Below, one piece after another: positions 1 to 13,100 of a stretch of 64,000 nucleotides of DNA. Each line of letters begins with the position of its first letter. The stretch's first letter is position 1. A program made the position numbers and the translations under genes. Under the pieces are notes generated by a model. It saw only the letters and a list, made by a program, of their open reading frames with translations, made no database searches and was not told where the DNA came from. Origin of the DNA: Parapristionchus giblindavisi (taxonomy: Eukaryota; Nematoda; Chromadorea; Rhabditida; Diplogasteridae); contig CALSFV010000207.1 of assembly GCA_943737045.1 (NCBI GenBank), positions 248,001-312,000 on the forward strand, read 5' to 3'.

Positions 1-198
1 TATCCATCTGATCCTCTTCATCGTAACCATATATATATATATCTATTCATATTGTATATGATATTCATCGATTCTCCCATCATATTCGTCCATGTCATTC
101 ATTCTCGTTGTTTGTTTGTATCCATCTCACAAGTTCCTTCACTACATACAGATTAGCTACCGTATTCATAGTAGAGGTGGTATCATCCTCCATTCATA

Positions 199-204
199 TA
201 TATA

Positions 205-274
<70 letters not shown>

Positions 275-292
275 TATATATATTCATATATA
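199..292. repeat. (AT)n microsatellite
   Basis: Near-pure AT dinucleotide run of about 75 bp with short interrupted flanks. The rest of 1-1,290 shows no coding signal, only AT-rich DNA and short direct repeats such as CATAAGTTA near 655-690. Confidence 0.95.
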
Positions 293-1289
293 TCCATCCA
301 CTTCCCTGAACATTGTTGTACTGAATTATTAGAATGTTGATTTGTCCATCCACATCGTACCGTAACCAACAATAATGTATACCCAAGTTAAGATACCCAT
401 TAGTCAACTGGTCAGCTTAGTCTTAGTCAAGTAGTCATTAGTCATTAGTTAGATTAGTTAAGATACCCATTTGTTGCACTGCCTAACCATATAATCTGAC
501 CAATATCTAACCCTTGCTAGCGTAAAGCATACTGTATATATGGAGATATCCTTTAGAATCGATGTCCCTTAGAGTTTATCTATGCTTTTATATATTTGAT
601 GACTTCATTCATGTCTCATCAACTGTTTCAATCATATGTTGTTAGTGTACTCATAAGTTACGTTCATAAGTTCATAAGTTAAGTCATAAGTTAGATACGT
701 GAACTCGTTGTTACTGTACTCTCAAGTCTTATACATCCATGAGAGGTCTTTGCACCCAGAAGCGACAAACCACAGTCCTTCCCTCGATCCCTGCGTATTT
801 TATCCATATTTTATTTTTATGTACCATGTTTTCCAAGTTTTACCGTAGTTTATGACTAATTTTTCATATTTTCCATAGTATTTAGAGAGAGATCCTTCTG
901 ATATGGGTGGTCGTCCCGAAGTAGCTTGTATCTGTGTCATTTTTAAATGTGGAGTTTGTTATGGAAAGAATATGCTAATTTAATCCATTAATATTATGTA
1001 ACAAGAATTTTTATCGTTTTATCACGCGTTCCCAGCTAACAAATATTTCTTGTAAAATGATAAATTGGTTGATTAATTTATTGATTGATTGATCTCCATT
1101 TATCACAAATTTGCATTACAAAGAAGCAAAAAATCGAAGCGGGGAGATGAGTCCAACCGAGGTAGAGTCAGTCACTGATTATGAGTTGTCAGTAAGTTTG
1201 AGTGAGTTTTTGAGTCAGTCAAACGAAGTCCATTAATCACCCAATTTTTTTATTTATTCATTTATAATATATTATATTATTATTGTATT

Positions 1290-2500
1290 ATGCAATTCCA
1301 AACTGAAAATTATCAAGAGGCATGGAAACATGGCAACGAAAGATTTGGAAACAATGGTTCCCTTACTTCCAAACTAGTTAGTGAACTCGAATCTGTTCCA
1401 ATTTCCAACAAGAATCCCCGCTAGCCTTACGCAATACACTTGATAAGATCAAAGGTCTTGTCCGACTTCTCAAGGGACAAGATGAATCAGCTCACAATCC
1501 TATGCTCCACAGTTTTGTATTCCAAAAGTTCTTTAGACCAATTCAAAAAGCTATAATAGAAAGACAGGCCAGAGCAAAACATTTTACATTACATTATAAC
1601 AACTTTATTCAGCCGATTAGGATCAGCTGGGTGGCCATTAGGGTTCTCCAATGAGCGAATCGTATCTCGTGAGTTGCCCGCATCTGTCCAGCTTATCGAC
1701 TGCCCTGTCGTCTTCCTGTTTCGCCTTCATACGAACTTCACAGAGATCATCGGTTTCTGCTCTAATCTTCACAATGCTGTCATCGAACTTAACTGGCCTT
1801 CCATCGGCAATTATGACGTTCATCGTTGTCACGAAGATTTGGAGATCCATGGTCTGAAACATAATGGAGAAAAATAGACACTCAAAAATTTATTTGAGAT
1901 TATCGATTCCGACATCAGAATACTAGAGAAGATAGGAGAAATTATTCCAAATATCAAAATAGAAAGAGTTGATGAGATGTTCACCCATACTTCCATTAAT
2001 CCAATAATAAATAACGATCAATCCACATTCCCGCCTTGCATATATTGCAACGGGAATCATCAATCTTTTGAATGCGGGAAGGTTTGGTCTCTAGATAAAA
2101 GACGACGCGCAGTAAAGGAAAGCGGCAGATGCTTTAAAGCCACACCCCAAGCTAATTTGAACCTCTCCGCATTGGCAATACTCTCTCGCTTTCTTTGTTT
2201 GCGAGAGAGTATTGCCAGAGCGGAGGGCAAAATTAGCTGGGTTATTCCTTTAACTGTCTCAGCGCTAATCGTGTAGTCAAAGTTTGTTACCGGAGTCCAT
2301 GTACAAGATGGGGTGGAAAATATCATGATAAGAGTATTCGCAAGAACGATCTGTCCAACAACAGTCCATCATATTCCAGATCCCCATCAAGAACACTTCA
2401 CAGGTCTTATGCTCCATGGATAACACAATTTTTCAGTGCGCATAGCATATCACCGTTTATGACGACATGCTTCGTGATATGTTTCTTGACAAATTGAAAG
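1290..2500 (+). pseudogene. Decayed BEL/Pao-type retrotransposon gag
   Basis: From 2037 a zinc-knuckle segment reads CIYCNGNHQSFECGK followed by RRRAVKESGRCFK, matching the C-x2-C-x4-H-x4-C and GRCFKC arrangement of Pao-type gag proteins. Upstream (1,320-1,570) broken frames read LRNTLDKIKGLVRLLKGQDE, like the gag core. Frameshifts and stops are frequent. A family A palindrome sits right after GRCFK at 2133-2253. No protease, reverse transcriptase or LTR was found. Confidence 0.6.
2133..2253. mobile_element. Family A MITE
   Basis: Palindrome from TTTAAAGCCACACCCCAAGC to TATTCCTTTAA with core CTCCGCATTGGCAATACTCT; interrupts the gag relic. Confidence 0.85.
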
Positions 2501-2689
2501 TCTCGCACACGCTATGGCGAGTGGTTTGTAGAGGTAAAGAACTTTAAAAAATTAAAGGTACAAAAATCTCTCTTCGGACCTACAGTCAAAATGCAATAAA
2601 GTGAACGATAGGGCCCATGTCATATTATTTTACGAGCACTGAAGACCAAAAATATAGATGTCCTCCTTAAGGCGTATACGATATATATC

Positions 2690-3081
2690 ATACCAAGCCT
2701 TGAAAGCGCATCAGCAGTTTTTAATCCGTTTAAAAACACGACAAAATAGTCATCGAAAGTGTCGAGAATTATTTCACAAGAAGGCTATTTATGCGCTGCT
2801 ACAGCCATACCTGGGATACTGTGCCCGGAAGTGCACTGCGAAAGACCCAATTGGGCCTAGAGTATTTAGAGAAGCGCAGAGAGCACAGAGATTTGAGGAC
2901 GGCCATGAACCTACTTACAATTAGAGGGAAATATAAAATCTCCAATAAAAAATCCCACTATTTTCGCCCTTATAACACACGAAACAGACTCAACTTTAAC
3001 AACCCCGGATCGAGATATAATTATAGACACTACAGCTTCTTTACTAGAGCGGCAATATGTTTGGTCCCTTCAATCAAATAG
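2690..3081 (+). pseudogene. LINE reverse-transcriptase C-terminal remnant
   Basis: Broken frames resemble the end of non-LTR retrotransposon proteins: YALLQPYLGYC followed by an arginine-rich stretch, then YNTRNRLNFNNPGSRYNYRH and SFFTRA before a stop at 3081. Similarity is by pattern only. Confidence 0.4.
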
Positions 3082-3406
3082 AGTTTCCCTAACAAATTAT
3101 GTTTCGGCTCTATTATTCCAAAGATTCGTCCATTATTCTATTCTTCAACCCGTGTACAATATATTAGCATCTTCATTATCGATTCATTTCGTTTCTTCTT
3201 CTTGCATCATTGCTTATTCATGAATACGTATAAATAATATCATTATATTAATTCCCCCCTTTCGGGCGCCTTGGTAGTGCGGAGGCGGTCTCGCAAAAAA
3301 AAGGAATCAAACCCGACAGAGATGGAATAGCGGGGCGCGCCATAGACCATCGCCATAGATAATTCTTTTCAGGAAACATTGTTGCCCCGTAGCCGTCAAT
3401 ACTATA

Positions 3407-4418
3407 TGAGGCCGTTTACGTAAGAGTCGACTAAAATATTTGAAATCTGGCACAGTCAAAAAATTAAATTTTGGGGATCAGGGTTCTCAAGGGTGCTGAT
3501 AACGATGGTCAAGTTCATTTTTCACCTAAAGCCACCGTTGAGGCCAGACGACGTCGCGTTGAAATCGCATTTTCAGTCTTTTATCCTCAACCGATTGTAC
3601 TAAAATTTGCATACGATGCCCGCAGGGGCAGAATTTGATGACGATTACGCCTGTCTAATTCATTTTTCATGAAAAAGTTTCAGAAATTTTCAAAATTTGA
3701 ATTTCTCTCAAAGGCAAATGCATTTTTAGCGAGTTACATAGATCGGACCGTAATGGCTTCAGGATTCCATAAAATAAATTTCAGCGAATTTGGGGTAGGT
3801 ACTTTCGAGAAAATCAGCTTTTAGTGTAGTCATTTGGCCGTTGGAGAAGAGGCAAGAGGCGAGAGAGCATGGTGGAACGAGAGAGCAGAGAGGGGACCTT
3901 CATAGAAGGGAAGGGGTGGACGGGATTTCCTCCCCTTCTACCTTCTCTGCTCTCTCGCACCACCACACTCTCTCGCCTCTTGCCTCCACCCCGACGGCAA
4001 AATGACTAAACTAAAAGTTGATTTTCTCGAAAGTACCTACCACAAATTGGCTAATTTTTTTTCTATGGAATCCTGAAGCCATTACGGTCCGATCTATGTA
4101 TCTCGCTAAAAATGCATTTGCCTATGAGAGAAATTCAATTTTTGAAAATTTCTGAAACTTTTTCATGAAAAATGAATTTGACAGGCGGAATCGTCATAGA
4201 ATTCTGCCCCTGGGGGCATCGTATGCAAATTTTAGTGCAATCGGTTGAGGAAAAAAGACTGAAAACACGATTTCAACGCGACGTCGTCTGGCCTCAACGG
4301 TGGCTTTAGGTGAAAAATGAACTTGACCATCGTTATCAGCACCCTTGAGAACCCTGATCCCCAAAATTTAATATTTGACTGTGCCGGCACTTAGTCGATT
4401 CGTACGCAAACGGCCTCA
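3407..4418. mobile_element. 1.0-kb palindromic element with TA-flanked ends
   Basis: Ends are TGAGGCCGTTTACGTA and its complement, each next to TA. Arms of about 430 bp pair (for example CAGGGTTCTCAAGGGTGCTG at 3480 against the complement near 4340). The centre (3840-4010) is itself an imperfect palindrome of GAGAGAGC runs. There is no open frame for a transposase, so it is non-autonomous. Confidence 0.8.
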
Positions 4419-4426
4419 TATCACAT

Positions 4427-4556
4427 TCTCTGGTATTTGAAAACTAGTAGTTTACTTGCGTTACGTCACAAACTAGTAGTTTACTGATAGTTTACAACAA
4501 GTGAAATAACACTCGGCTAGTGGACATGATAAGTAAACTACTAGTTTCAGAGTTCG
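4427..4556. mobile_element. Family E palindrome
   Basis: CTCTGGTATTTGAAAACTAG to CTAGTTTCAGAG with internal AGTTTACT repeats and TTACGTCAC. Half copy at 5,570-5,690. Confidence 0.65.
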
Positions 4557-5274
4557 CTCATTAATGCGGTGGGTTATGCAGGGGTCCTTCATAGATCCAT
4601 GGGTCTTCATTCATCTATACATCGATTCATCTTGCTATATCTTGATGGTCTTTTCGGGTTTTCCACCACATTTTAACGCGCCATCAATTCATTCAAATGC
4701 TGATAGGTAATTTCAATTTTATGGTACGATCAAAAGTTAAACACAGCTCAAAAAAAGATAAAATGCAAAACATTTCGGAACTTTTCGGTAATGGACCGCG
4801 GTGCCTGCAAATTTTGACCGAGTACTCTAAAATCAATTGATCGGGTTAATGTATTCCCCTTCTCCTATCCACCTTTCGCTGAATTGTGAACTACCGTGCA
4901 CCCTTTCGGTCTCTCTCTCTATCTAAAAGAATAAAGTTTGTTGATGTTGTTATTGTGTTATTGCTATTGTTGTTATTGTTAAATGTTATGTTATTAAATA
5001 AATATTAAATGTTATGTTATTAAATAAATATTAAATGTTATTGTTTATGTTCGCGCTATGTTCATAAATTGACATGCAAAAAGGAAAATCAATCATATAA
5101 AAGCAATGAAACTTATTTGTTTCGTAACAAATCATAATTTAATTTGGTCTGACTCTATTTCTTACTTGCAAAAAACTGTTGTTGTATTGTAGTTCCAACA
5201 AAAGAGACAAAAGAATTTATTAAATGATTGTTAGTTGCACAAAATATTACAATCTTCGATGACTTTGAGTTCTA

Positions 5275-5541
5275 TTAGGGCCTACCAAGACTGCAAGACC
5301 TCTGGTATTTCAAAATTGGTCGTTGTGATTGAGAGGATTCACCTCCTAATGATAATGATGAGAAGATATCCAAGGGATCATCTCTATGTGTATTACTCTT
5401 CAATTGAACACTTCTTGATTCCTTTGCTCTTTCTATTAATTCTTCTTGTTTAGCTACTTCCTCTGCTGACACATACCACTTCTTACGTTCATATTTAAAC
5501 TCTCTCGAATACAATGGTCTCTCCTTTAGTTCACTTATCAT
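5275..5541 (-). other. Uncharacterised 88-codon open frame
   Basis: A charged, coding-looking frame (REFKYERKKWYVSAEEVAKQ, then SSLSLGGESSQSQ) on AT-rich codons unlike the GC-richer real exons here. Its start lies in a short sequence also seen near 49,355 and 61,650 (AACTCTCTCGAATACAATGG), so it may belong to a mobile element rather than a host gene. It lies 150 bp past the chemoreceptor stop. Confidence 0.25.
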
Positions 5542-5694
5542 AGTATCTTATTATCTTATTATCGTGGTGTATAATACTGTAATGCATTTCGTCTAATATT
5601 CTTTCACTAGTAGTAAACTTGCAGTAAAGTTCTAGTCAGTGACCTAATTTAAGTATACTGCCAGTTTGGAACTACCAGAGACCATGCAATTGGA

Positions 5695-7040
5695 CTACAA
5701 GACACTCTCCTTGCCCTTCTTGAGGTCCATCGCGTGCTGCCACTGCGCGAGCAGACACTCGAAGTAGGTATTCGTCCGGGACAGTATGCGCATCTCCATC
5801 TCCATGTCCCTGAATTGTCCGCTTTCAGTTTTAATTCAAATTTAAATTTAAATTCATATTTAAATTCAATTTTTTAAAACATTTGTATCAGAGGAACTGA
5901 CAACGGTCAACGGTGATTCATTACAGGCGTATTATTTTTTTTCCATTTTCTAGGGCGACAATTTATTCTATTATTGTTTAAAGTGAGCCTAACCTCTCTC
6001 AACGGTCTCTTCAACGCTCTACGCTCTCTCGTTGTTAGAGAACAGAGAAATAGTGTGCGCAATGAAGAGACCATTGAGTGAGGTAACGCTTCCTTTAATC
6101 CGTGTGAAGAGTGTGGATAAATTTAAATATTTGTGTTTGATTTCAAACCTTACGGTGCTTCAACCAAAAGGTAAAATATCTCGAATATTACCCAGCTTTA
6201 CATATTTATTTGTATGATTTTATGTTCTTGACAGCGTAGAAGACGCATAATTAAATGCACATCGAATCGCTAATCATAATCATACTCTCCGCTCTGACCA
6301 CGCTCTCTCGTAGACACATAAAGTGAGAGAGCATTGCCAGAGCGGAGAGTTTTAATAAGACCGAGGTGTGCCGTTAATAAAAAATTCAATTAATAAATAA
6401 TTCAATAAAGCTCTTACATGATGTAAATCTTGGACGACTTCTTCTTCATGATCTTCATCAATTGTCGTGGAAGAAGACGCAATCGAATCTTCTCGTGCAA
6501 GAGCACCATGCCTATTCCGACCACGGACACGGCACTGAAAATAAGCTTATGTTGACACGGCAATCGATAAGTGAACAAACCATTTGCATAATATTTATTT
6601 TTCTCACACCGAGCAGTTTAGAACTCTCCGCTCTGACAACGCTCTCTCGCTTTCTTCGTCTACGAGAGAGTGTTGTCAGATCGGAGAGCAAAATTAGGTC
6701 GCGGTGTTCCTAACATAAGTGAATGAAAAGACAGGTTGCTCATTCTCGAAAGCAACATTTCAAAATAAGCAATATTGCACTATTACTAGATGGTATATGT
6801 GCCAAAGATGGTAATCTTTAAAAAATAAAGATCAAAGTCCAAAGATCAAAGTTCATACACAGCCATGACGAGATTCCCAATGGCTACGAGTATTTCTAGC
6901 ATCCATCGGTGTTCCTGGGTCTGGAGTATGATTGGAGGCAGAAAAATGATAGTTACACACACGGCGAGCAGGCAGAACAGAAACATCAGAAACGTACGGA
7001 GTTTCTGAAAAAAAAACAATTTACAAATACAATATTAATG

Positions 7041-7106
<66 letters not shown>

Positions 7107-10100
7107 CGACATGCTCAGCATGAAACAATACAGGTTTGTAAATCAAAGAGAATAGATCACATAACACTCTCGACATAAATTTATATTGAAAGAGGGTAAA
7201 TTTGGGCAGGGATTGACTATATGGGAAAGAAGAAGGAAAGAATGATAGAATGGGGCAGAAAATATTGTCTTGGAAGCATAAAAAACATTAGGAAACAAAC
7301 TACTTTAGAAAACAACTGCAATACTACTACTTTACTTTAGTACTTCTGGAAACTTGATACTTGCAAATAAATACTAAATAAATAAATAAATCAATAAATA
7401 ATAAGCACACCAACCTGCGTGCTCCAGATATTCTCTGCCAACTGTGTTCGAAGAGAGAGCGTGTAGTTTTCACGATTACTTGAAATTAAGAACTCAAGAA
7501 GAAGCCTTAGAACTTTTTAAAAATACGGTTGAGCAACTTATTAGTTAGCGACATAATGACTTATAATGGAAACACCAAGCTATACGTAGGAGATTTTGAA
7601 ATCGAAAAAAACGCGCATGCACATATATATAAGTGACGGTCGCCCAAAAGTATTTTCAAAAGTTGTTAGAATGGTCTACCAGATCCGGTAAATAGATAAA
7701 ATCTATTTACCGGATCTGGTAGACCATTCTAGCAACTTCGGTTCATGACCACCCTGCTTAGTTACATATTTAATACTTACAAGGAGTCTCCCATGTCTTG
7801 ATTCGCAGAAAAGCGATGATTCATAGCTTATTCTACGGAACCTACGGATAAAGGGCTTTCTAATAGGCTATGAATCTTCGCTTTTGGGCGAATTAAGAAA
7901 TGAAACAATCCTTGTTAGTGACTTAGCTAGGTAATACTTGCCAACTTACGGATTGTGAATATCATGGAGACTCGCTAGCCTCATTTGGTTCACTCTGAGT
8001 ATTCGTCGAATGGCGAGAGCGGCTAGCGAGTTTGGTATGAGACTTACGCCGGCCCAGAAGTATGAATTCGACATTGCTGCAAGACATTCATTTAAAGGGA
8101 GCGTAACCTCTCTCAATGGTCTCTTCGACGCGCAATGCTCTCTCGTTGTTAGAGAACAGAGAAATAGTCCGCGTAATGAAGAGACCATTGAGTGAGATAT
8201 TATATTTAAGGCACGTCCAGAGCTGATTTTACTCTCCGTTCTGGCCACGCTATATTAGTGACCAAGAATGAGCATGGTCAGAGCGGAGAGTTTCAAGTTA
8301 GCTCGGGTGAGATTTTAACTGGTTCAATTGGATTTTGATTTTAGTATAGTTTTATATGTCGCAGTCACCGTAATCTCCTTGTTACGGGTTATTCAATGGA
8401 CACAAAGTACACTCTCTCGCTGTCTTTGTCTGCGAGAGATCATTGCGAGAGCGGAGAGGGCAATATGAATAATGATAAAGAGACGAAAAGAACGTACCAG
8501 TACCTTGGACTGCTCTGAAGCCGTAGAATATCGAGAACGCCATGAGAAGAGTATTGATTGTGAGAGAAATGTAGACCCGATGCTTCTTCTCGTAGTCGAC
8601 GACGAATCGAGTAGCCAGATACCTTCAAGGGAGGTATTTTTCTCGAGTAATCATAGTTATCCGAAAGATCTCATGTGGAATTTCGCAAACCATTTTTACC
8701 GTATTCCTCCTAAAGTGACTGACTACTCAAATATTCCTGTCCGAGCAATATTTTCGTGAACAAACTGTGAAGACAGAATGATAACAAAAGTTATTCAGCA
8801 TACCCTACATAAAATAGTTTATGCTAATTTAGCCTATTGATCGCTAGAATCGTGAATGAATCATGCTTGATGTACAGGCAAAGGCGCGAAATTTTGAAAA
8901 TAAGAAAGTTCGGCAATAGGTTCGAACCCGCGAAGTTGCGCTTACTAGACAACGCCTTTACCACTACACCAAGTGATGCACGAATGGAAGTTCTAATTTC
9001 TCGCATATCATTTAGCTCTTGAATATCCGATATGTTATATATTTGCATAGACATTCGAGGGCCTCCATCTTTAAGTATTCATTGTGCAAAAAGTGCAATT
9101 TTTAATCGAAAACTCATGTAAAACGGAAATGTCTTCGCTCGTAGCAGCGCGAGGGAGCCAATGTTCATAATGTAAAACGGACACTCTTTTTTTCTTTTTC
9201 CGAATGCTTTTTTTCCGGCACGTGAGTTTACCTACGCTCTAGAAATTTGCAAACGGTGATCGATAATATATTTAAATAAAGATATATGAGTGTGCTGATG
9301 CTTTCAATCTAACTCTCTAGGCGAGGTTTTTTTAAAAGTTTTCTTTTCTTTAATTTGCTGCCTAAGTTATGGTACCGCATTTCATGCAACTCATCACGAC
9401 AATAATTATTCACTATATCAAAGTTATCCTTGGAACGCACGAATTTATTATTGGTGTCTAGACGTAGCGGCCGAAACACCATGAAGCACAGTATTACTTA
9501 ATAGTTTTATTGTTACAATTATTTTAAATACGTGCATGCATATCACTCCTGTACATTGATTTACTTACTAAATTAATTATTAAAAAATATCTGAATGTAT
9601 TGTAATGGTAGTGACGCTGAGAAACCGCTGGAGCAACGAGCTCTCATGAAGCTTTTGATGCGGAAAGCTCGCTGGGCCCTCACACTTAAAGGTGGAGACC
9701 CGCGAATGATCATGCAAATCTCTTATATCTCGCTTATGCACGTGTCTAGTGATATGCAAGAAGATAGGGAGACTACCCATTGTCCCCTTAGCGTAGTGGT
9801 ATAACTTCTAACTAGAAAGCGCATGGTCGCGGGTTCGAAGCCTATTGCCGAACTTTCTTATTTTCAAAAAGCGCGCATTTGCTTGAGTTTGATAGCATGA
9901 TTCATTCATGATTCTAGCGATCAATATGCTCAATTAGCATAAAATAAATAGTGTACGGTATGTAGAATAACTTTTGCTATCATTCTGTCTTCACAGTTTG
10001 TTCACGAAAATATTCGCGGGAGTCCACCTTTAAAGCTAGGAACATGCAAATATAGCAATGGAGCCACTACAGTGTGGACGCCAAACAACTACCGGAATTG

Positions 10101-13100
10101 AAACCGCCCGGAAAGCCTAGAGAGCGCTGGATAAATGGCGAACCGGACCGAGCTATTGGCAAATGGTGGAATACACCCTATGAAGTGTCGCCCTATCCCC
10201 GCAACTACCGACCGACACGCTGAATTGTTGTGTTGAATTGAGTTATAAATGGAGTCATGGGAAGCCAACTTATTCTTCGATCAACTCCAAACTGCGTGTA
10301 GTTCTTCTCGGACTCGAGAATTGTGCAATCGGAAGATGCGCATAAGAAAGTCAACATCAATGTTCTGGGACTGTCGGGGGTAAGAAGAGCTTTTCCCCCA
10401 TGCACATCAGTGGCCGTATGCGAGAACCGTTTTCCGGGAAAATGTGACGTCATTAGCGCAGGCGGAGGCGTTTTCCTAAAATCCTCCCCCTACGCTAATG
10501 ACGTCACATTTTCCCGGAAAATGGTTTTCCCGTTGTTCTTGCATACGGCCACAGAGTCCACTATTGATTAAAGTGTTTGAAATGAAATCGCCTCTTCACT
10601 CACAAGGAATCAATTTTCTAGCGAGACATGATATTAATGGAATTGGTGAAACGTACATGAAATTAATTATAACAGGGGACTTCAGAGGAGCAGAGCGAGA
10701 AACTTGAAACGTTGTTTATAAGTTTTTTTCGTTTTAAAGCCGCTAGCTAGTCAGGAGACCGAGATATTTTTTAGTAGAGAGTAAAATTAGCTTGAGGTGT
10801 GTCTTTACGGGCACACCTCGAGCTAATTAAAGACTTTCCTCTCTGGCCACACTCTCCCGCTTTCTCTGCTTACGAGAGAACGTTGCCAGAGCGGAGAGTT
10901 TTACAAATTCGCAGCCTTTAATCTTTTGAACCCGTCTCTTGCCCTTTCAAAAGCCCTTTCAAAGCGTTAACGAGATCGTTTTCCTAACAATACCACTAAA
11001 GTCATTTCCACTAACGTTATTTTATGGATTTTCTTCCAAGTTTGTTTAGTACCCCATCAAGGCAAACCATGATATTTTATGGTTTAGTTATGGATTATGA
11101 TTGCTTTACAGATCGTCGGACCATGCTTATCCCCATATAAATATAGCTAGGGTCTCGGTTCAGCATCATCTTGGAAATGTTCAAGCTCATCATCTTCCTT
11201 CTTCTGGCTGATGCAGTCCTTTCTTGTGGTGCAGGAGGAGGAAAGAAGGGAGGAGGAGGAGGAGGAAGCTCTTCATCAAGCTCTTCCTCGTCGTCATCAT
11301 CATCTTCTTCTTCATCATCCAGCAGAAGGTTTGAAACGGCACTAGGCCGGATGAGAACCGACTCGATGAGAACTACATATTTATATACTTTTTCTATTCA
11401 TTAGCGCTTTTTCCCAAATAGTCATTATTCAGTCGATTCTCATCCGAACTATAGCCATCTTTCATATGCAATCCATAATACAACTTTTAAGAACGAATAG
11501 CAAACGAAAATGTTTATATGTCGGTTATTAAAACGTAAAGGTAACCTTAAGGTACAATCCGATATTAAAGGCACACAAAGTCCTGCGGGTGAGTTACTGC
11601 TAGGCCAGTGATAATTCAAGGCTAATTCATCACGGAGGGCCTAATTTCTTCTTCAAACGCACTCCGTTATTGTTTCACTTCATTAATTATTTTCAGAAAG
11701 AGAGACGCTAGCAATGACGTCATTTCTGTCATAGTCTCCTCTAAACCATTCTCGCCCGCAACTCATCAGAAAGATATGGATACTGTTGAGAAAGATGTAT
11801 TGCATTTAACGATTCCACTCTCCGCTCTGGCAACGCTCTCTCGCAGACACAGAAAGCGAGAGAGTGTGGCCAGATCGGAGAGTTTCGAATTAGCTTGGGG
11901 TGTCGCTTTAATGATTATTTGCTCTCTTATGCATCGTTACATTTGCCTTACATACGTGTCTACGCCGTAACCCCGCTCCGCCGCGTCTCCGTCGTTACGG
12001 CGGAGGCGCGCAAGGCAACGATGCATCAGGTCCCTGATTATGCATCGTTGCCTTATGTGAATACGCCGTAACCTCCGCCGTAACGACGGAGAGGTAGGTG
12101 AGGAGGTTACGGCGTAGGCACGTAAGGCAAATGTAACGATGCACAAGGCACATCCGAGCTGATTCCACTCTCCGCTCTGGCAACGCTCTCTCGCAGGCAG
12201 TGAAAGCGAGAGAGCATTGTCAAAGCGGAAATATTGAGAGCAATTTGAACTCTTCAGATTCATGAGTTTTCATCCTCTTCTGGCCTCAATTTCAATTCTC
12301 TCAATGCTATCGATCGCGAAGCTGAAAATTCAAAGGGAAAGTAAGTTTTGACTAAAATAATATAAAAATAATGAAACCAAATCAATTCATATATTTCTTG
12401 TATAAGAAAGAACGGGAAAGTGTTTGGTTCTTATTCACGTTAAAGGAAGCGTTACCTCTCTTATCGGTTTCTTCATTGCGCACACTATTTTTCTGTTCTC
12501 TAACAAGGAGAGAGGATTGCGCGTCGAAGAGACCATTGAGTGAGGTTACGATCCCTTTAAACGGGGTCAGGATTTTTTTAAAATTTATAATCATTTATTT
12601 AATAGATTCGGTGTTCGCTTCCGTGTTGTGGGCGAAGCAGAGCACTGCCAGAGAGTTACGCAATTCGTGCAGGCTGCGGTCAACGAGATCAAAGATGTAA
12701 GACCAGTTAAACACCACGAGCTAACTGTCTGGCCACACTCTCTCGCTTTCTTTGCACACGAGAGAGTTTGGCCGGAGTGGGGAGGGGCGTTATTATGACA
12801 ATGATGTTTTGAATTCAATGTAATCTCAGATCACCCATGGTTTCGTCAAGTGTGGCAACTTTGATACGATTCGTCTTCAGAGGGCCTACTAACGAATATA
12901 GCATACACATTCATTCGATTTCTATCAATGCTTCTCGCAAATTATTACGTTTGTGTATCGTAATTTGTGATTAAATAAATTGTATTACACACGTTTGTTC
13001 AGAGCGTGCCATAATGGTGAAAGAGATATTAAGGAAGCTATTTAGCATGTGGCCCCGAACAAAAAATCTGGATTCCAGCGATTAGCATTTAGGCACTAGC

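Noticed and set aside
92..407. Overlapping open frames of Ile-Tyr repeats
   Set aside because: They are the AT microsatellite read in several frames.
11693..11814. Extra exon of the nested gene after TTTTCAG at 11,701
   Set aside because: It is open and phase-compatible at its start, but no donor leaves the phase 2 needed for exon 12,606, whereas exon 1 joins 12,606 directly.
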